The notes below the pieces were generated by a model. The model was not told where the DNA came from, did no database searches, and was given only the letters and a program-made list of their open reading frames with translations. Made by a program: the position numbers and the translations under genes. Below, piece after piece: positions 59,674 to 64,000 of a DNA stretch of 64,000 bases (position 1 is its first letter; every line of letters starts with the position of its first letter). The stretch is from Pseudanabaena sp. SR411 (GTDB taxonomy: Bacteria > Cyanobacteriota > Cyanobacteriia > Pseudanabaenales > Pseudanabaenaceae), in the NCBI RefSeq assembly GCF_002251945.1, contig NZ_NDHW01000140.1, forward strand, positions 15 through 64,014, read 5' to 3'.

Positions 59674-60797
59674 AGCCCCACACCAACTTGAAATTTACGA
59701 TTAATCGTTCCATCTGCTTCTAATGTAAACAAGGTTCGATTTAAAGAAGCATGAACCTGTTCCCAAAATTCAATAACCGAAATCTTTAAGTAGTCACAAT
59801 ATTCTTTGATGTATTTCTCATCACAAGCATCATCATATTTCTCTACCAACTTGATAGCGTCTTCACGACTAATTCTGCCTAACCGAATTTCTTCATTTAC
59901 ATAGTCAGTTACTCGACCGAAACCGTACTTATAATATTTGATTAGCTGATTCACTGGGGTAAAATCCTCATCGAGAGCAGTTACTCCATACAAATCACCA
60001 GTTTTCTCTACGCCATCAGAACGTATTTCCAAACCATTTCCACAGGAATAAGTCGCATTATTTACCAGTGACCAATCTCCTAAGAACCATCCCAGATAGA
60101 CAATTTGCAAATTATATTTATCAAAATCCGAAACTTTAGGATATATGTAGGGTAAAATTTCCTTTTCTAAATAACCAAATTCTATCATCCATTCAAACCC
60201 ACTAGAAAGAGTGTTCATGTAACGAAGATTATTACCATCGTAACCCTTACGTCCTAATGTCTTCATGTCCCCCAGTTGTAAGCCTGGATTTTCTCCCCAC
60301 ATAATTAGATGGATGCCATATTTAATGGCAATTTGGGGAACAGAGGAAAAAAGAGCCATTTCTGTTGAACGGAATGAGTTTGTAAACCGATGAAACCCAT
60401 CTTGTTTAAGCTTTTGCCAAGTTTGTGGAGCAGGAGAACTAATAACAACATCAAAGCCAAGATTTATTAAATTAGAAAGGTTATTAACTCCCCGTTCAGT
60501 TACTTGTTCAGGCGGATAGGTTAAACATACTAATAATGGATTAATCTCGAATTTATCTCTTAGAAAGAGTGCTTGGCGAGTGCTGTCTTTCCCACCACTA
60601 ACGCCGATAATACAATCGTGATACTGCCCTTTTTTTCTGGGATAACTTTTAAAAATATCTGCAAGTATTTCATACCGTTCTTGCCAATCTACTTCCTGTA
60701 ACGCTTCATAGTAGTTACAAGCAGGACAAATCCCCTTAGACGTAAAAACAGTATTAGGTCTTGTATTTGGCTGAAGACATTGCTGGCAGTAATTCAT
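59670..60797 (-). CDS. N-acetyl sugar amidotransferase, copy 2
   Basis: 375 residues. It shares the architecture of the gene at 57032: zinc site YCQQCLQPNTRP/GICPACNYYEA, PP-loop GVSGGKDSTRQALFLRD, LIMWGENPGLQLGDMK and C-terminal KYGFGRVTDYVNEEIRLGRISREDA. Sequence identity with copy 1 is only partial, so these are old paralogues and may act on different nitrogens or sugars. It is shorter by about 44 residues. Confidence 0.88.
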   Translation of the reverse strand: MNYCQQCLQPNTRPNTVFTSKGICPACNYYEALQEVDWQERYEILADIFKSYPRKKGQYHDCIIGVSGGKDSTRQALFLRDKFEINPLLVCLTYPPEQVTERGVNNLSNLINLGFDVVISSPAPQTWQKLKQDGFHRFTNSFRSTEMALFSSVPQIAIKYGIHLIMWGENPGLQLGDMKTLGRKGYDGNNLRYMNTLSSGFEWMIEFGYLEKEILPYIYPKVSDFDKYNLQIVYLGWFLGDWSLVNNATYSCGNGLEIRSDGVEKTGDLYGVTALDEDFTPVNQLIKYYKYGFGRVTDYVNEEIRLGRISREDAIKLVEKYDDACDEKYIKEYCDYLKISVIEFWEQVHASLNRTLFTLEADGTINRKFQVGVGL

Positions 60798-60892
60798 ATT
60801 ATTAATTCTAAACAGCTTTTTTGATTTGCAATTCCAGTTATTTCTCTCGATTAAAAACTATTAGGACTTATGTAGAAACACCTTAAAAAACT

Positions 60893-60930
60893 TGTTTGTA
60901 GAGTTAATTCATGAATTGCCCCTACATTTC
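60893..60930. repeat. Decayed copy of the GTAGGGGTAATTCATGAATT palindrome
   Basis: GTAGAGTTAATTCATGAATTGCCCCTAC is an imperfect version of the perfect palindrome at 36634-36675. It lies in the gap between two Pse-cluster genes. Confidence 0.5.
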
Positions 60931-60980
60931 GTCCTTTTATGTAAGTTATAACTATTAATCGAGTCATATTTTCAAAATGA

Positions 60981-61604
60981 TTAATTCTTCGCAAACAGCC
61001 ACCATGTAATATCATCAAAGCCAGCAGAATCATAAATATGTCCCCAGAGAAATCCATAGTCAACCAAACTTACTTCAAAGTTCTCCATAAATAGCTTCCC
61101 AAAATCACGTTTAAACAATTTATCTTTTTTACCCTGATACTCAATTGATATTGGTGTGCGATTAAAGTACTCACCTATCAAAATATATTTGGATGAATAT
61201 CTAAACATTTTTTCCATATGGGCAAGTAGTTGATCTGGATTGATATGTATCAATACCCCCATCGTAAAAACTAAATCAAAAGAGTAATTATCAAAGGATG
61301 ATTCTAAGATTGCTCCATTAAAGATATAAGTAAAATCATAGCGAGAACAGACAAGGTTAAAAGCAGGTTGACTAATTTCAATAATTGAAGGTTTAGCATT
61401 AGGCAGAATCCGATTGATTTGCTCGATATTTCGACCAATGTTACAACCACATTCTAAAAATGTGTTTATCTCTCCATCAACATTCGCCAGCATTTTTCTC
61501 CATGCTTCAGATCCAAGATTATGATTGAATTCATGATTTTTTTGGATGTAATCTTCAGCGTATGTTGTCGCCCAAAATTTTTCTTGTTCGCTATTGAATG
61601 ACAT
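60981..61604 (-). CDS. Pseudaminic acid biosynthesis-associated methylase
   Basis: 207 residues. EQEKFWATTYAEDYIQKNHE, FLECGCNIGRNIEQINRILP and FDLVFTMGVLIHINPDQL with TPISIEYQGKKDKLFKRDFG match the methylase that often sits in pseudaminic acid clusters. It is an SAM methyltransferase whose target is not established. It supports the Pse reading of the cluster. Confidence 0.85.
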   Translation of the reverse strand: MSFNSEQEKFWATTYAEDYIQKNHEFNHNLGSEAWRKMLANVDGEINTFLECGCNIGRNIEQINRILPNAKPSIIEISQPAFNLVCSRYDFTYIFNGAILESSFDNYSFDLVFTMGVLIHINPDQLLAHMEKMFRYSSKYILIGEYFNRTPISIEYQGKKDKLFKRDFGKLFMENFEVSLVDYGFLWGHIYDSAGFDDITWWLFAKN

Positions 61605-61649
61605 TGGCTTATTTTCCTTATAAATTATTTTAAGATTTTCTACTTATGA

Positions 61650-62339
61650 TCATCTACTTATGATCATAGGCGCGATCATCTCGGCACGTATCCAATCCTC
61701 TTCATTATCAATATCCTGTACACACCATCTTGGGATCAGAATAGGTAAAGAATGCCGATCAAAAATGCGTTTGCCCTCTAACCAAGCCGATGGTAGTCCC
61801 CAATAAAATTGTCCTGCATCATGGAGGGTTCTAGGCAAGTCTTGCGATCTCGTTAAAAAATGGTCTGGGAAAAACATATCGATCCCACCCTCAGGATTTT
61901 CTGTAAATGCTCGGAAGATCGGTGCAGCAAAATCTGTTGCTGAAAACGCATAGCTCCAACTACCAGACTCTAAAGCTTGTAAGCCTTTGATCAGATCTAT
62001 GACCTGCACAAAAGGGGCGGTCGCATAAATACAACAGATAGTAGAAATAGATAGACCTTGATCAATGAGCCATTGAGTTGCATGAGCAATTACTTCAGTT
62101 GTCCCCGTATAATCATTGGACAAATCTGCGGGACGTAAAAATGGAACTTCGGCTCCGTAATTTTTGGCGACTTCAGCAATTTCTAGATCATCAGTGGAAA
62201 CAATAATCTGATCAAATAGTTTAGAGGCGATCGCTATTTCAATTGACCATGCGATCATCGGCTTACCAAAAAAGTTCTTAATATTTTTGCGAGGAATACG
62301 TTTACTCCCTCCCCTTGCTGGAATAACGGCAATGTTCAT
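61650..62339 (-). CDS. pseF: CMP-pseudaminic acid cytidylyltransferase (NeuA family)
   Basis: 229 residues. AVIPARGGSKRIPRKNIKNFFGKPMI is the CTP-binding motif. IIVSTDDLEIAEVAKNYGAEVPFLRP and FRAFTENPEGGIDMFFPDH are typical of PseF. It activates the nonulosonate as the CMP-sugar. pseC, pseG and pseI in the same cluster make PseF more likely than NeuA. Its CTP-binding start shows no change from the family. Confidence 0.9.
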   Translation of the reverse strand: MNIAVIPARGGSKRIPRKNIKNFFGKPMIAWSIEIAIASKLFDQIIVSTDDLEIAEVAKNYGAEVPFLRPADLSNDYTGTTEVIAHATQWLIDQGLSISTICCIYATAPFVQVIDLIKGLQALESGSWSYAFSATDFAAPIFRAFTENPEGGIDMFFPDHFLTRSQDLPRTLHDAGQFYWGLPSAWLEGKRIFDRHSLPILIPRWCVQDIDNEEDWIRAEMIAPMIISR

Positions 62340-62349
62340 TTCAAAATAT

Positions 62350-62805
62350 CTAACCTTCTATCAAAAATTTAAGGGCTGGGCAGAAATCTGGATTGACGAT
62401 CTCTTCTAGACTAAAGGGACAAGTTTCAGGGAAGTTATTATCGGGTAAATCGGTTTCAGAGATCGCTAAACCTCTAGCTTCAGACCAACTTTCTGTCAGA
62501 GCCTCATCAAGACGAGATTTTAATCCAGGATTACGACGCAGCAATTTATCGATTGATGTTCGCTGCACGCGGATTGTCGCTCGCCAACTGTTAGAACTTC
62601 GCCAGTGTTTCACTTGCCATTTGAGCAGATGCGCCACTAATTGCATCAGCCTTGACTCCAACTGATCGTAATGACGATTACCCAAGTCTGTTAGCTCCTC
62701 AATGAGATGAGATAAATCTAATAGCTCAAACTGTCCCTGACGCAGTAAATCTGATTGTTGATGTGCCCAACTATAAAAGTCAGCTTCATACAATGTGTCA
62801 CTCAT
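62350..62805 (-). CDS. DUF29 domain protein
   Basis: 151 residues. YEADFYSWAHQQSDLLRQGQF, LDLSHLIEELTDLG and HLLKWQVKHWRSSNSWRATI are the DUF29 hallmarks; these small helical proteins are abundant in cyanobacteria with unknown function. It lies between pseF and pseC with 10-12 bp gaps, probably transcribed with them. Its presence in a Pse cluster is unexplained and may be chance insertion. Confidence 0.88.
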   Translation of the reverse strand: MSDTLYEADFYSWAHQQSDLLRQGQFELLDLSHLIEELTDLGNRHYDQLESRLMQLVAHLLKWQVKHWRSSNSWRATIRVQRTSIDKLLRRNPGLKSRLDEALTESWSEARGLAISETDLPDNNFPETCPFSLEEIVNPDFCPALKFLIEG

Positions 62806-62817
62806 GTTGGCTCTCCA

Positions 62818-63984
62818 TTAAGTCAAAATCTCTCGTAAGTTGTCAGCCACACGATTTTGATCTTCTTTGCTCAATCCATAATACAAAGGAATACTAATAG
62901 CATCTGCATAGTATTCCTCTGATTTAGGAAAATCACCCCATTTAAATCCAATATTTTGATAATAGGGTTGGGTATGAACTGGAATATAGTGCAAATTCAC
63001 ACCAATACCAAGTTGGCGTAACTCTTCAAATACTTGACGATGGGTTTTGGGGATCTTGTCAAGATTTAAGCGAATTACGTATAAGTGCCAACTAGACTCA
63101 GTATCAGGATGCTGGCGGGGCAGAGTAATCGGTAAATTTTGCAGCAGATAGTTATATCGTTGAGCTAAAAATCGCCGCCTACTCACAAATTCGTCCAAAC
63201 GTTGCATTTGGCTTGAGCCTAATGCGGCTTGAATATCCGTCATACGGTAATTAAAACCTAGCTCTAGTTGCTGATAATACCAAGCACCATGAGATTCTCC
63301 TTGCATTAATTCTGGATTGCGGGTAATGCCATGCGATCGCAACCGAATTAACTTTTCATACAGATCCTCGCGATTAGTTAGCACCATTCCCCCTTCACCT
63401 GTAGTGATAATCTTCACAGGATGAAAGCTAAATACCGCTAAATCAGAAAATTCACAACAGCCGATCGCTTTGCCCTGATATTTACCACCAATCGCATGGG
63501 ATGCATCTTCTAGAATATGAAATCCATATTGCTGTGATAGAGCCGCGATTTTCTCCATATCGCAGGATTGTCCCGCAAAATGTACAGGTACTAAAACTTT
63601 AGGCAAACATCCTTGCTGATCAGCCCCATTTAACTTCTGAGTCAATTCGTCAATACTCAAGTTATAGGTAAATGGATCAATATCCACAAAATCAACCTTA
63701 GCACCGCAATATAACCCGCAGTTTGCTGAAGCGACAAAAGTATTTGGCGAAGTCCAGAGATAATCTTGTTCACCTAAACCAATCGCCAAACAGGCAATAT
63801 GTAAAGCTGCTGTCGCACTCGAAACAGCGATCGCATACTTAACTCCGCAATAATCAGCAACTGCTTGCTCAAAATGATTGATGGCTTTGCCCTGAGTTAA
63901 CCAATCAGAATGCAATACCTCCACTACTGCATCAATATCTTGCTGACTAATATCCTGTCTACCGTAAGGAATGTAAGAGGTCAT
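62818..63984 (-). CDS. pseC: UDP-4-amino-4,6-dideoxy-N-acetyl-altrosamine transaminase
   Basis: 388 residues, DegT/AryC1 PLP aminotransferase. YIPYGRQDISQQDIDAVVEVL, VSSATAALHIACLAIGLGEQD, HILEDASHAIGGKYQGK and FSFHPVKIITTGEGG (Schiff-base Lys in HPVK) are PseC features. It aminates the 4-keto sugar made by PseB, which would lie just outside the window. It is the first complete gene of the cluster in the direction of transcription. Confidence 0.9.
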   Translation of the reverse strand: MTSYIPYGRQDISQQDIDAVVEVLHSDWLTQGKAINHFEQAVADYCGVKYAIAVSSATAALHIACLAIGLGEQDYLWTSPNTFVASANCGLYCGAKVDFVDIDPFTYNLSIDELTQKLNGADQQGCLPKVLVPVHFAGQSCDMEKIAALSQQYGFHILEDASHAIGGKYQGKAIGCCEFSDLAVFSFHPVKIITTGEGGMVLTNREDLYEKLIRLRSHGITRNPELMQGESHGAWYYQQLELGFNYRMTDIQAALGSSQMQRLDEFVSRRRFLAQRYNYLLQNLPITLPRQHPDTESSWHLYVIRLNLDKIPKTHRQVFEELRQLGIGVNLHYIPVHTQPYYQNIGFKWGDFPKSEEYYADAISIPLYYGLSKEDQNRVADNLREILT

Positions 63985-64000
63985 ACCGTAAAACTCGGAT

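Overview
The window looks like chromosomal DNA of a cyanobacterium. The palindrome GCGATCGC (HIP1, typical of cyanobacteria) recurs through most of it. The gene set also fits: menE, a three-gene pntA1/pntA2/pntB transhydrogenase, an ABC1 kinase, Uma2 and DUF29 proteins, and a two-partner secretion/CHAT/DUF928/CHASE2 locus. A/T-rich intergenic spacers full of hairpin repeats would suit a Pseudanabaena-like genome, but that placement is a guess.

Region 1 (1-13.7 kb) is mostly housekeeping: tRNA-Thr, menE with a palindromic repeat read in frame, a Phd/RelE-type toxin-antitoxin pair beside radA, a cobD-like aminotransferase divergent from hisD, a Uma2 protein, thrC, a [2Fe-2S] protein and comEC behind a small zinc-ribbon gene.

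Region 2 (13.7-26.6 kb) is the most unusual. About 1.8 kb of repeat-rich DNA leads to two tandem genes for small secreted proteins that end in the same residues, NGRLCIP(I/L)LDPLCGWW. Inverted copies of a ~100-bp repeat bracket the pair. Next come a TpsB outer-membrane transporter, a TpsA exoprotein, a TPR-CHAT caspase-like protease, a DUF928 protein and a CHASE2-GGDEF diguanylate cyclase. I propose a possible secretion/proteolysis/c-di-GMP system with the small proteins as candidate cargo or signals. That link is inference.

Region 3 (26.7-41 kb) holds an ABC1 kinase, a PP2C phosphatase, a secreted HExxH protein, recR (TTG start), a YdcF-like protein, tRNA-Phe, an FKBP isomerase, an orphan ABC-2 permease, a membrane-protein gene broken by a 58-bp tandem duplication, the pnt operon, a CobT-like enzyme and two more Uma2 proteins.

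Region 4 (41-64 kb) is a minus-strand cell-surface glycan cluster. It has pseC, pseF, pseG and pseI for a pseudaminic-acid-type nonulosonate, two N-acetyl-sugar amidotransferases around a HisH/HisF-like pair, a Pse-associated methylase, a formyltransferase, an ABC exporter, glycosyltransferases, methyltransferases (two fused to other domains), an acyltransferase and an epimerase. Transcription runs from 64 kb towards 41 kb. The 45.7-51.7 kb part has no GCGATCGC that I could find and is very A/T-rich, suggesting later acquisition.
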